Assembly: GCF_026210795.1 (NCBI RefSeq)
Contig: NC_089453.1
Coordinates: 1,552,501-1,616,500 of the forward strand
DNA length: 64,000 bases
Source of the DNA: Rhizophagus irregularis
Lineage: Eukaryota; Glomeromycota; Glomeromycetes; Glomerales; Glomeraceae
Direction: 5' to 3'
The number at the start of each line of letters is the position of its first letter. The stretch's first letter is position 1. This document shows positions 11,116 to 21,856 of the stretch, piece after piece. Below the pieces are notes generated by a model that was not told the DNA's origin, searched no databases, and was given only the letters and a program-made list of their open reading frames with translations. A program made the translations under genes and the position numbers.

Positions 11116-11192
11116 TATCATTATTGATTTTTATCAAAAGTTAGTAATATGCTGACCGCCAGTTCTTATAACGGTACCCGCCGTTTCTTATA

Positions 11193-11338
11193 GGCAAAAA
11201 TTACCTTCTTAACCCGTATAACCATATCATCACCTCTCTGCATAATATAAATAAATATTTTATAGTAAGGAAGTCAGTAGAACGCGATGATATATGCAGT
11301 GTTGATTAGGTGAGGCGGGTCAAGAAGGTAATTTTTGC
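11193..11338. mobile_element. 146-bp nested MITE with 8-bp TSD
   Basis: The inverted ends are GGCAAAAATTACCTTCTT (11193 on) and, reversed, GCAAAAATTACCTTCTT (to 11338). The 8-bp sequence TTCTTATA precedes the left end (11185-11192) and follows the right end (11339-11346). An 8-bp duplication points to a hAT-type MITE, although TTCTTATA is also part of the local subterminal repeat, so chance agreement is possible. No coding capacity. Confidence 0.65.
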
Positions 11339-11577
11339 TTCTTATAGCGGGTACCTGACGTTTCTTATAACAGGTACCCGTCATAACATATAACATATAT
11401 AACGTTATGAAATATAGCGTATTAAACGCTATTTTTTGCAACAGGTTACCCCTGAAATTGCATGTTAACAGACAGAACAGGGGCAACCCGCCGTGAAATA
11501 TAACGTGTACACGCTACAAAACATAGGATGTACACGCTATGTTTTGCTACGCACTTTTGACCATGGCGGCTTTCCAT

Positions 11578-11919
11578 ATATAAAAGGGTAATATAATAAT
11601 CATTCTTAAGGTAATAGATGTTTTCTGAAGATGAAGCAGAACTTTAAATTAATTTATATTATACTCGAAAAAATTTCATTGTTGAACAGTAGTTAAGAGA
11701 AATAGAAATTTAAAATTATAATAAGTTAGATATTAAAAATATATCATTTTATTAGATAGAAGTATTCATGTTTTACAAAAATTAGAAACTGAGATATTAT
11801 TTTAACTGCTCTCGCTCATAATTCATATGTATATAACTAATGTTTTTAAATTCCATACCGTGGTTATCAAACAGTAATCTTTACTCAAAACGTGTAATTT
11901 AATAATATAATTGAATAAT
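11578..11919. repeat. F-box-associated spacer, 3' side of copy C
   Basis: AT-rich sequence matching the right part of spacer copy 1 (910-1267) and 33100-33527. Shared marks include GAAAAAATTTCATTG, TTCATGTTTTACAAAAAT and CTGCTCTCGCTCATAATTC. No gene is seen. It presumably contains the 3' untranslated region of F-box copy C. Confidence 0.6.
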
Positions 11920-13404
11920 CTACACGTTTATATTTTTAATTACTCCTTCAATTTTATATTGATCAAACAGTTTCATATATGAATTATTTTCTCGATAAAA
12001 ATAAGCCTCTTCTAAATACATGGAAACTGCAGGTCGTCCTTTCCACTTTTCAAGGAATGTTTCTAAAGTTTTTAAAGAAAACTTAATGTTATAAGGAATT
12101 CTAATTTCTCTTAGATTTGTTGATGCTTCCCTAATTAACACATTTGACAAGTAATCTCCAAATTCTAACTCTTTCCCTTCTTCATAATATGTTTCTTTAA
12201 AATTTAATGATCGTAATTTTTGACATTTTTTAAGTAATTTTTCAAATTCAATAAAGTGTTTCTCCAATGATGGAAATACAGGAATTGTTAAATATTCAAT
12301 TAAAAGACAATATTCACAAATTGTACGAATAAAATTAAGAGAGTCATTATAAAAATTATCATAATTCCAGTGAAAAGCATTAATCCTTAATTCTCTAAGA
12401 CATAAGCTATTTTTAACCATGCAATTAATTTGATAACAATCTATAAAATCTATCTTTAGGATCTCAAGGTTACGATAAGCCACCATTTCCAACTTTTTAT
12501 TGAAATCATCATTATTTAAAAATATAGGAGAATTAATTTCTAATGTTTCTAAATTATGAAGTTCTAGAAGTGCATATTGTAGAAATGTATAATTACATTC
12601 ATCGTAAATATCGTAATAATCCGAATAATCGTCATACTCATAACGAAGGTTTATATCAAAATGATTAAGAGTATTTGCGTGTTTTTTTAACATGTTAAAA
12701 ACTTCTGTATAAGGATCTTCCAATCGTTCCCAATAATCATCATCATCATCATCAAATTCATCTATCCATCTAAAATATTTTAAATTTTTTTGAAGTTCAA
12801 TTAATTTAGTAGTTCCATCATTGGCTTTTAAGTTTCTATTAATAATGATAATTCTTTGTATTTGTTGACAGATATGTGCTAACCTGTAAAAGTACCTAGA
12901 ATCAATCATTGTATCACATGTTAATTCACAAAGTGATTCAAGACGGACCCTTGCTTCCGGAAGGTATACTATCTCATAGGTATCACATATATTTAAATAC
13001 TTTATTTCTGGACATTTTTTTATCAAGAAACTGTAAATTTCCTCTTGTAAAAGAAATTGATTATATTCTGATGATGATCCAATAGAAATTATATCATCTA
13101 TAGTTTTTATATTGATACTCTTACAGAAAGACAAATAATCAAATACAAGTGATTGACCAGTAATTTTAACTCCTTTCTTTGTTAAGGACTCTTTAATATC
13201 ATTGGATAAATAAGAAGTAATAATGGAGTATAAAGAATTTTTTTTATAATAATTAATAGCATAGCGCCAAGGGTTCCTCCATAAAATTGGAACCACTGTT
13301 TCACACCAAATTCTATTAACCATTAGGCATGAAAAGAGGAATTTTGAATTATCTTGTAATTCCTCAAATATTAAGAAAAGAATATCTTTATTAAGTTTGG
13401 ACAT
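11920..13404 (-). CDS. F-box/leucine-rich protein, 494 aa (copy C)
   Basis: Complete and intronless, from MSKLNKDILFLIFEELQ to GVIKNINV. The F-box (about residues 3-47) is nearly identical to copy B. A leucine-rich region follows (NLETLEINS, NLEILKID, LRELRI, LIEYLTIP). Relative to B it has two expanded acidic/aromatic segments: an Asp run after RWIDEF just before YWERLEDPY, and a Tyr/Asp-rich insert after HFDINLRYEY. Both lie between conserved blocks, so they look like fast-changing loops. The likely role is recruiting an unknown substrate to an SCF complex. The start is set by the paralogs; an A-rich stretch on the coding strand lies directly upstream. Confidence 0.9.
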   Translation of the reverse strand: MSKLNKDILFLIFEELQDNSKFLFSCLMVNRIWCETVVPILWRNPWRYAINYYKKNSLYSIITSYLSNDIKESLTKKGVKITGQSLVFDYLSFCKSINIKTIDDIISIGSSSEYNQFLLQEEIYSFLIKKCPEIKYLNICDTYEIVYLPEARVRLESLCELTCDTMIDSRYFYRLAHICQQIQRIIIINRNLKANDGTTKLIELQKNLKYFRWIDEFDDDDDDYWERLEDPYTEVFNMLKKHANTLNHFDINLRYEYDDYSDYYDIYDECNYTFLQYALLELHNLETLEINSPIFLNNDDFNKKLEMVAYRNLEILKIDFIDCYQINCMVKNSLCLRELRINAFHWNYDNFYNDSLNFIRTICEYCLLIEYLTIPVFPSLEKHFIEFEKLLKKCQKLRSLNFKETYYEEGKELEFGDYLSNVLIREASTNLREIRIPYNIKFSLKTLETFLEKWKGRPAVSMYLEEAYFYRENNSYMKLFDQYKIEGVIKNINV

Positions 13405-14875
13405 TTTTTTTTCGAAAAAAAAAAATAAAAAATATTAATTAGGATAAAAATAATAGTACATATTATATAAAACTCCGATGTACGACACTTGTACGACAAT
13501 AATGCTGATCGATAATGTTTCACTGGAATATACATGGTAAATATAGTTTCTTTGGTACACAATCTATAATTGGTAGTTTAAATAGTGCATGTAGATCACA
13601 AAATTAATTGATGAAAAATAATTCGGTTGATATCTATTTTTTTTCATTAAATGTTAAAAGGTTCAAAAGTAATGCAAAAGCAAATGAAATCTATAAGAAT
13701 TTAAAGCGATTTTTATTTTCAGAATCAAATCAAATTTATAATTGTTCCCATTTTAGATTTACCAAAATTGAAGTCTTTTCCAAACAAATTTTATTTTTAT
13801 CATACATTAATATTTGATATAGTAATTAATGGCAATTGAATTCAAGTTTTGATGAATTTTCAGTAATTAACAATCTTTTAAAATCTTTGGAATGTTCGTT
13901 TTATGATGAAAATGAAAATAATTGTTGAACTAATTGACAAATAGGAATGCATGACCACATTATTGCTTAATATTTGTAAAATTATGCTTTAATAGTATTT
14001 CCTTGAATGATAGATATCTTAATCATGTAAGTGGATACATAGTACATACTGTATATTAGCCTTAATACATATTGTAGTAAATGGCTGAAAAACAAACTAT
14101 GACAATGAGACGGAATATTACTTTCTTTAATAGAAGATTTCAGGTACATAGAGATTATATATGTTAATGTAGCAATCTCAATTTATTTTTATAATTTACA
14201 TCACGCGATTGATTTCTCTAATTTTATTATTACTTTTCTAGAAAATTAAAGAATTAGAATAAATCAAATGTAAGTTGCTATAAAGGTAAGACTTTTTTCA
14301 AAAAAAAGATTTTTCCTTTGTCCTGGTATTGTACTAGGTGCAAATTTATAATATTAGAAATTAAGCTTAATTTTAAAGTCATATTAATTAAATAAACGAA
14401 TACAATTTTTCATCTTATTTCCTGAAATTATTATTATTATTATTATTGTTGTTATAAAGGAAGGAAGGAGTGGAAAGAGGTGATAGAAAAAAGTGAGATC
14501 AAATTAATTCATTGTAATTATTCTTAGATCAGACAAAGTTGTAAAAAGGATAATTTATGATTTTCAATTAATGATAAACAATCATTGAATTAAATTTTTA
14601 ATTTCTAATTTTCAGAAAATAAAAATAAGTTCTTTATATTTTAATTCAAACTTTTATCTGATTAGTATTTCGTTCTGATTATCCTCTGATCGCCACGATA
14701 TTTGATCACATCCGGATTCCGGAAATGAGTATATTCGCATAAATAATGGGAGGAAATAAATAGTTTATTCTGAGCCTAATAAGCTAATCATTTACTGTAT
14801 GCAAAATTGCGATGATATAATTGAAAATAAATTATCCTTTTTTACTAATGTAATACTTGTAGTAGTACTATTATA
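13405..14875. other. Intergenic, AT-rich, no supported gene
   Basis: The first 200 bp resemble the F-box 5' spacer (ACTCCGATGTACGACA, TGTTTCACTGGAATATAC). A 69-codon ORF at 13608-13817 (plus) is Phe/Asn/Lys-rich and matches nothing I recognise, and a short (TTA)n microsatellite lies near 14430. I see no other structure. Confidence 0.4.
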
Positions 14876-15650
14876 AGTATTTGTATTTACATAAAATTTA
14901 TTCTTTATCATTATTTATATAGCTTTTAATTGCATACTGTATAATGTAATTAATTTTGCTTTAGTTGTTCGTCTATGATGATGTACTTTTCAACTGCTTT
15001 TTCAAATAACAAATGAATGATGAATGATTAATTGTTCCGTATTCACTTAATTGTAATTTAGCAAATAAATTTTATCAATTACACGTTATCATAATTTAAT
15101 CTATAGTATTTTAGTTTACATTTTACACCAATAAAGAAATTTGGTTCAAATAGAAATTTAAACAAAACCAATTCTTCATTGATATTTAAGAGACTAAATT
15201 GTGAACAAGAATGATAGTTCAATTTGCGAATTAGAACTGGTTATTGTCCGGTAAAATACTCTGATTGACCAGTTTTTAACCGGTTTCTTTTTTCAAACCC
15301 CTGGGTTATCTTGGTCACTTGTGCCTTAAATGATATCTCCCACAGCGTAACCACCAAAAAACTTGGATAGGTATCCCATAAGATCATGATGCCAATAATT
15401 TTGCTCGTATCCGGCACGTTACGTCGTTACGTTGGGATGTACCATTAATTAATTAAATCAAAACATATGTAAAGTATCATATGAAAGTTTATTATTAGAG
15501 ATTTTTTGAAATGGTTTAATTTATGCCGGTTATGAATTGAATACCGGGTATTAGATTCATTCGGATTTTTTAACTTTATTTTATAAATTACATATCGGAA
15601 AGTAATTTATCGGCGCCACTTTGAAATAGAAGCCATTAAAATTTCCAGTA
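14876..15650. repeat. Segmental duplication, copy 1 (partner 38260-39433)
   Basis: Long stretches are shared with 38260-39433 in the same order and orientation. Examples are AGTATTTGTATTTACATAAA at the start, AAGAAATTTGGTTCAAATAG and CACTTGTGCCTTAAATGATA. Further shared marks are AGATTTTTTGAAATGGTTTA and GAATTGAATACCGGGTATT near the end. The partner carries roughly 520 extra bases at about 38726-39245. No ORF of note lies in either copy. Confidence 0.75.
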
Positions 15651-16360
15651 CTACGGTAATGGTTTTGTATTTACCTTCCGTTTAATTATTTCACTAATTA
15701 TTTTTTTTGGTCCAGATCAGATTCAACGAGTTATTATGATACTATGGTAAATGTAAAGTTTCATATTTACCTTAGTTTTCATCATTTTTTTATTTAATTA
15801 TTTTTCACTGATTATTTTTTCATCTTTTTAGTTCAGGTTGGGTTCAAGTTTCTGTGTTACAACAGTAAGAACTGATTTTCATATTTGCTTTTCATTTGTA
15901 ACTTATTTTCTTTTTACTAATTTTTGTTTTGTCTTTTGGAAACTTACAGATCAGGAGATGTGCTTACCGTTTATTACTATGGTATGCACCAATTTTGTAT
16001 TTTTTTTTTTTTTTTCACTTCAAAATGTTTTTATTATCCTATCTACTAATTTTTTTTCCTATTTTTTCTTTTCGTCTTTTAGGATTAGAACTCATGAATC
16101 AGGAAACGCACTTATTGCTGCAGTACTACAGTTTCATACATTTAAATTTTGAAAAATTTTTTTCGTATGCATCATTTTTTTTGGATCTAGACCGAGTTTG
16201 GCGAGGCATTGCATTACCATAGTAAGCACCATTTAGGATTTCTTTTTTATTTCGAGACTTTAATCTTATTATTTTTCCTTTTTGTCTTTTAGAATCGGGA
16301 ACTCTCAGATCTGGTGATGTGCACAGATCATTTGTAACTTGGCAAATAACCATGGTAAGT
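15640..16360 (+). other. Array of exon-like blocks, about 116-bp period (array 2)
   Basis: Six short blocks on the plus strand are each preceded by a pyrimidine-rich tract ending in AG and followed by GTAA/GTAT or GTTT: 15716-15746, 15833-15865, 15950-15981, 16083-16130, 16191-16221 and 16293-16354. Starts are 117, 117, 133, 108 and 102 bp apart. Several blocks share wording: an ATCAG or TTCAGG start and a CTATG, CCATA or CCATG end just before GTAAG. Lengths of 31, 33, 32, 48, 31 and 62 nt do not keep one reading frame. It looks like a tandemly duplicated intron/micro-exon unit. Whether it is transcribed or spliced is unknown. It begins just where the segmental duplication ends. Confidence 0.5.
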
Positions 16361-19300
16361 CAGAAGCTTCCTGTTTTGTTAATTATTAAATTATTAATAA
16401 CTAAATTAAAATTTGGTATAGACCCCGATACAATCGTTACATGAGACAATTGAGACATGCTTTTAATAATAATGCCGATCTAGTTAATTTTTATGACTAT
16501 TTTTTCAATAGTAAAATAAAGCATATTTATAAAAGGAAATTTGATTTTTTATTTTATGGTTGGAAAAAAAAATATTTAGTTTTAGTTTTTTTTTTTATAA
16601 AATAAATGTAAAGAGAAATTTGATACTCATTGTTTGGATCATGCATGATTTTCCCTTTTGATTTAAAAAATTTTTCGATAAAAAAGGTAATTTTTTATAG
16701 CTGTTTATTACGCCCTATATACTTTTCCAAAACCCACCTTTTGTAATATACAGTATATTCAATATCATAAAATATATTGTAAGGTATTCATTCTAATACT
16801 TTATAACGACCGATTGTTGATAGTTGAGTTTCTTGAATAAATTTGTCAATATTATCGTTACCACTATTCCAATTTTTAAAATTTTATTGAAATGTTTTGC
16901 ATTACATGTTTTATACCATTTATAATCAGTGGTTTCTTGTTTACATTCTTCACACCCATAAGTAATTCATAATTCAATAGATAAATTTAGAGAACTTTAC
17001 TAAATAGTTAATAAAAATGTTTCTACTCAAATAGCAGAAAAGCTGAATGTTGAAAAAAATTTTTTTTTTTCAGTGACTTAATTGATTATTTAATATAGAT
17101 ATAGCTAGTTTTTATTATATTATTGTATTATATTGCTGTATTATATTTTATTGGGTAGTTCTTGCTGTATTATTTTAGTTAGAAATTTATAGACTGATTA
17201 TATTATTGTTAGCCGATTGATGATTGGGTAAGTCTAATGGGCGCAACAAATTGTTCGTTGCACAAGTTGATTGATGATTAATCGAATGTTCCATTGGAAT
17301 TTTATGTTAATAAATATTCTCAGGATTGGGGGGAGAAGGGTTAAGTTTATTGGAGTTTTCCAGGTTCCTTTGAATTTTAACAAATTTTTCTTACGGGAAA
17401 AATTTGATTGAGATTTTTTTTTTAGTGCTTTCGATTCACTACAGGATGCTGGGTGAGGCAGTAGCAAAAATCATGTTGCACCCATAATAAAATTATTGCT
17501 CATCAATTTTTAAGATTTGCCTCAAAACTTTAACGTACAGTACAGTAATACTTTAGAACCTGAAATTATCTAGTGAAATTATTAATTTTGGGGCAGTATT
17601 ATATATAGTTTGAGCGTATAAAAAGTTGTAGTGTCTTTAAATGTACTGCATCCACGATAACGTTAACTAATTGAAATGATTATTAATAGGTCTATGGGAC
17701 ATAAAAATGGCAATTGATCTTTATTAATGGAGATATTCATAGAATAATTGTTTCAATTAATTAATTAGAAATTACATTTTAAAGAAAAATCAAGTGCAAT
17801 TTCAAAGATTGTATTGTATTGTATTACTTAAAGAAATCTTGGAATATTTTGCAATAAATAACTGAAGAATCATTATTTAATAGATTATTTTGACGATACC
17901 AACTGAAATTCATAATTAATTATTTTGACAATTAATAAAAAATTCTCTTGTAATCTCATAAATAAAACTTGATAAACTCTTTTATTATAACAAAATCAAT
18001 AAAATTTAATTATATTTTATCCTACATTCTTCAAGAGTAATTGGTGAATATTAACGATTAGTATTATTTCTTATCCTGAAGAAATTATTTCTGACATATA
18101 TTAAAACGTATTGAGTTTTAATAATAATATGATATCAATTTATTTATTAGAGGTCTCTCAGATTCATGTCCGTATGAAATTATAATGATAATACAAGTAC
18201 AAATATTCTCACATTTATACGCGTCAGACAGATGGTTAATCTTTTCAAAAAGAAAATTATCAAACATTCTCAAATTCTTTAAGAATTCTTGAACTTTTTA
18301 ATTGTATTCATTTGTCAACTTCAAATTTTATAATTTTTATTAATTTAACAGAATTAAAAATGTGTTTTCGTAGTTTTGATTACTATAATAAAGTTGGCGT
18401 TAATGATGATAATTTGATGCAACATTGTTATTACGAAATATTTAAAAAATGTTTTCATTATTGTCGATCAAATTATATCTTCACACCTTTGTTTAAATCT
18501 TTTTCAAAAATTAAAAAAATTATTATTCATGCCACAAATCATAAAAATTTTACATTTATTGGCCCATAAAATCAGTTGTCCCTTTTTTAATTTATAAATT
18601 GGTGAATGAACATTTTTCTAATCTATATAACTAAAGTTATTCATTTCTGCCGTTTAGAATAGTCTCCAATTAAATAATTTAAATTGTGTAACATGAAAAC
18701 CCGTGCCATAATATGAAAACCCGTGATATACTTTGCGCCTGATCTATTCCTTATTTATTATTACGCTTAATCGTTACGTAATCATTTCTTTCATTCAATT
18801 CAAACTTTTTTTTTTATTAAACCATATATTTTTATTTAAACCTGACCTATATTTGCGATCGTTACATCTTAAAAAAAATAATTATTATAATTCTACAGAA
18901 ATTCTTCTCTTAGATATGACTTTTTTAGTAGAAATAATAAATTGAATGGTTTCTTATAATCTTTCATATTCATTATTCGCCACGTTGTTTATTTAAAATA
19001 AATTCAATTGAAAATAACTAAATTGACTTTTCATCAATCAAGTTTATATTGATTTTTTAAATAAGATTTAAAAATAATAAATAATAACAAATTAATAATT
19101 TTGTTTATCAAATTATTTGAATATTAATCAATAATCAAGGATATTATCTATTCATTAAGTATGACAATCAAATTTGTTAAACACAAATTGTATTCGCTGA
19201 AAAAAAATAAAAAAAATAAAAAAAAGTAAATTTTACTATACTAGTACGATAACAGATAATAAATGATAGTAATATTTTTTCTTTTTTTGGTTATGAGGCG

Positions 19301-19428
19301 TAAAATATTACGCCTCAAGGTCACAAAATTTATGTGGGCACAACATGAAGTTTTGATCAACAATTTGCATTTTACTAATTTATCTCGGAGTAACGAACTT
19401 AAAAATAATTATTTCTTTCTTTATCATT
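16361..19428. other. Intergenic, AT-rich, little structure
   Basis: No gene is supported. Short ORFs (for example 18312-18569 plus, 85 codons, Phe/Asn/Lys-rich) have no recognisable domain. A possible small inverted-repeat element is listed at 17235-17487. The 200 bases before 19429 should contain the kinase promoter; there is a small palindromic pair GAGGCGTAAAATATTACGCC near 19294 and otherwise only A/T-rich runs. Confidence 0.35.
17235..17487. mobile_element. Possible 253-bp MITE
   Basis: TAATGGGCGCAACA at 17235-17248 is matched in inverted form by TGTTGCACCCATAA at 17474-17487 (12 of 14 positions). No convincing target duplication is visible and the repeat is short, so this is a weak call. 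Confidence 0.35.
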
Positions 19429-21856
19429 ATGTCCACTCTTCGATATGAGTTAATTTATGCAACAAACAATAGAGCATTAACATTAACAGATACTAATATT
19501 TACGATGATATACACAAACAATTTGAATTTAAAAAACAAACAGTCCTTGCTGATAAAATTCTTACAAATGATGAAAAAACTGAAGCAATAAGAGAGTTAA
19601 CTATAGATTATGATCGAGATAAAGTTATAAAAAATGATGGTACAAGAAGAATTTGTGAAGATTGTAACCAAGAATGTTTAGCCACATTATATTGTGAATA
19701 TTGTGTTCGAAATTATTTAAAAGAAAATTTTCCAAATTGGACATCCGGGAATGATGATATTGATAATTTAATACAGAAATGTCAAATGGAATCACTCATG
19801 CCGAGTAAAATAGTTGAATGGATCCCATATAGTAATTTTGAAAATATTAAATATTTAACAAAAGGTGGATTCTCAGAAATTTATACAGCAGATTGGATTA
19901 ATGGAGATTATGTAGAATGGGATTCTGAAAAAAAACAATTAAAAAGATTTGGATATGGCGAAGTAATATTAAAAAAATTAGAAAATGTTGAAAGTGCAAA
20001 TCAAAGTTGGTTTGAAGAGGTTTGTATTATAGTATTCCATATTTCATAAAATTGTTGTAATTTTTTGTATTAGCACTAGTATTTTTACAAATTATTGTCC
20101 TTTAGGCTAAATCACATTTAACTATAAGTAATAAATGGCCAGTTGTTGTTCGATGTTATGGTTTAACACAAAATCCATCAAATGGAAATTATATGCTTGT
20201 AATGATCAAAGAGGATACGGATTTAAGAAAATATTTACAACAAAATCATAATCAACTTACATGGAAAAAGAGAATTAATATTACTTATGAAATAATTCGT
20301 GCACTTTATTTTATTCGTAAAGAGAAAGCAATTCATAGAGATTTACATTCCGGAAATATATTATATTCTCAACTTAATAATTCTTGGCATGTTAGTGATC
20401 TTGGATTTTGTGGACCTGCTGATAAATCTTCAACAAGTATATATGGAAATCTTCCTTACATAGCACCCGAAGTTATTGTTGGAAGAGAATATACTTTTGC
20501 ATCTGATATTTATAGTATTGCAATTCTTATGTGGGAAATTTCATCTGGACAACCACCATTTATAAATTATGAACATGAAAATGATATTGTAATGAATATT
20601 ATTAACGGTATAAGACCAAAAATTGTGCCAGGAACTCCATTTGAATATAAAAATTTAATGAAAGAATGTTGGGATGTTGATCCATTAAAAAGACCTGACG
20701 TTTATGCACTTGAGAGAAAAATGAGAAGAATTAATTTAGATTATCAAAATATGTCAGATGAATTATTCAAATCAGAAATAGTAGATAATTTAGAAATGAA
20801 TAAAGCAGAAGAAAATTATACGAGTAGCAGATTATTTACAAGTAAAATCCACAACTTTGGAAATCTACCTGAACCAAGAAATGCAACAGAAGGTATAAGT
20901 GTATAATATTTATTAATGAATGTATTTATTTTAAAATATATTATTAATATTATCTATTTTTGAATTTATATTATAATAGAAGAACAAGAAGGTATAACCG
21001 TATAAATAATAATTTCTACAATTTTTTATAATAATTCAGTTTTTAAAATATTTAATACTTTAATTTACTACTAATAGTGTTTCATAGTAAATTGTATGAT
21101 TTTAACATTCCTAAAAATAGTAAGTACTGTATTTAATGTTATAGCGTTGAAGTATTATATATTGATGTTTAACAATTAATATTTGTTTTAGTTAACGATT
21201 TTAATGGATCAAATAAGCAGTATAGTAAGAAATTATCAATAAATAATTTAAAGATGATTTGTTTGAAATAAAGATTTTAAAAATATTAAAATCTATTTCT
21301 ATGTTTTTAATTTTAGGTGATAGTGAAAAATTACCCAAAGAATTTATAAATTTGCAGATAAATTCAAATAGTAAGTAAATAAGCGAAATAATAATATTCA
21401 TTGTATCAGTTTTATTTATTAAATAACGTGACTTTTATTTTAAAAAATAATATGACGAAAAAGAAATAATTCAACAACAATTGAAAAGGAAAGATATTGA
21501 TATTGATGGTAAGCAAAAAAAAAATAAAAATTATTTTGTCAATATATTTTATTTAATGTAGCTTTAATTTAAAAATTTAGATGATGAAAAAGAAATAATT
21601 CAACAAAGAACGAAAAGACAAAATATTGGTGATATTGATGGTATGCTAATTTTTAATTTAATTTTTATATTATTTTTTAATTTAATTATTTATTTCTTAT
21701 AGATGAAGACGAAGTATATAATAATCCAAATCTTCATTCAGAAGAACAAGATGAACTGGAAATTCCTGATGGTAAGTTCTTAAATAAATTAAATTTCTTT
21801 TTAAAGCAAATAATTAATTTATAATTTGTTATTTTTTAACTTTAGATGGATTTTGA
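19429..21856 (+). CDS. Protein kinase, TKL-like, multi-exon
   Basis: Exon 1 is 19429-20019 and exon 2 is 20106-20892, joined by an 86-nt phase-0 intron. Short exons follow at 20980-20991, 21317-21370, possibly 21452-21508, then 21581-21640, 21703-21771 and 21846-21856 (TGA). From exon 2 on every junction is phase 1. The product is 527 aa, or 546 with the doubtful exon. An N-terminal Cys-rich stretch (ICEDC..C....LYCEYC) precedes the kinase domain: Gly-rich loop near residue 146 (KGGFSEIY), Lys about 182, HRDLHSGN at 274-281, DLG at 295-297 in place of DFG, then YIAPEV. DLG is usual in the expanded kinase family of these fungi as I know it. The key Lys, Asp and Asn are present, so it is probably active. 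The acidic tail has repeated DDEKEIIQQ exons. Substrate unknown. Confidence 0.88.

Larger units (their letters stand above)
9231..11577. mobile_element. 2.35-kb long-TIR element with subterminal repeats
   Basis: About 150 bp at each end are inverted copies. Both contain GTAGCAAAACATA, a CGTGTACA-type palindrome repeated twice, TTATATTTCACGGCGGGTT and TTTCAGGGGTAACC. The outermost bases are ATGG..AAGC on both arms. The outside bases ATAAA/ATAAAA are similar, as a short TSD would be. Inside the TIRs, several copies of a GGTACCCGCCGTTTC-type motif occur at both ends (9470-9550 and 11156-11395), like subterminal transposase-binding repeats. The core is two low-complexity arrays and a nested MITE. 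No transposase is recognisable, so it is non-autonomous. It interrupts the spacer of F-box copy C. Confidence 0.8.

Noticed and set aside
15838-16353. ORFs of 75-104 codons on both strands
   Set aside because: They run through pyrimidine tracts and splice-like borders of the exon-like array, so an unspliced protein is unlikely.
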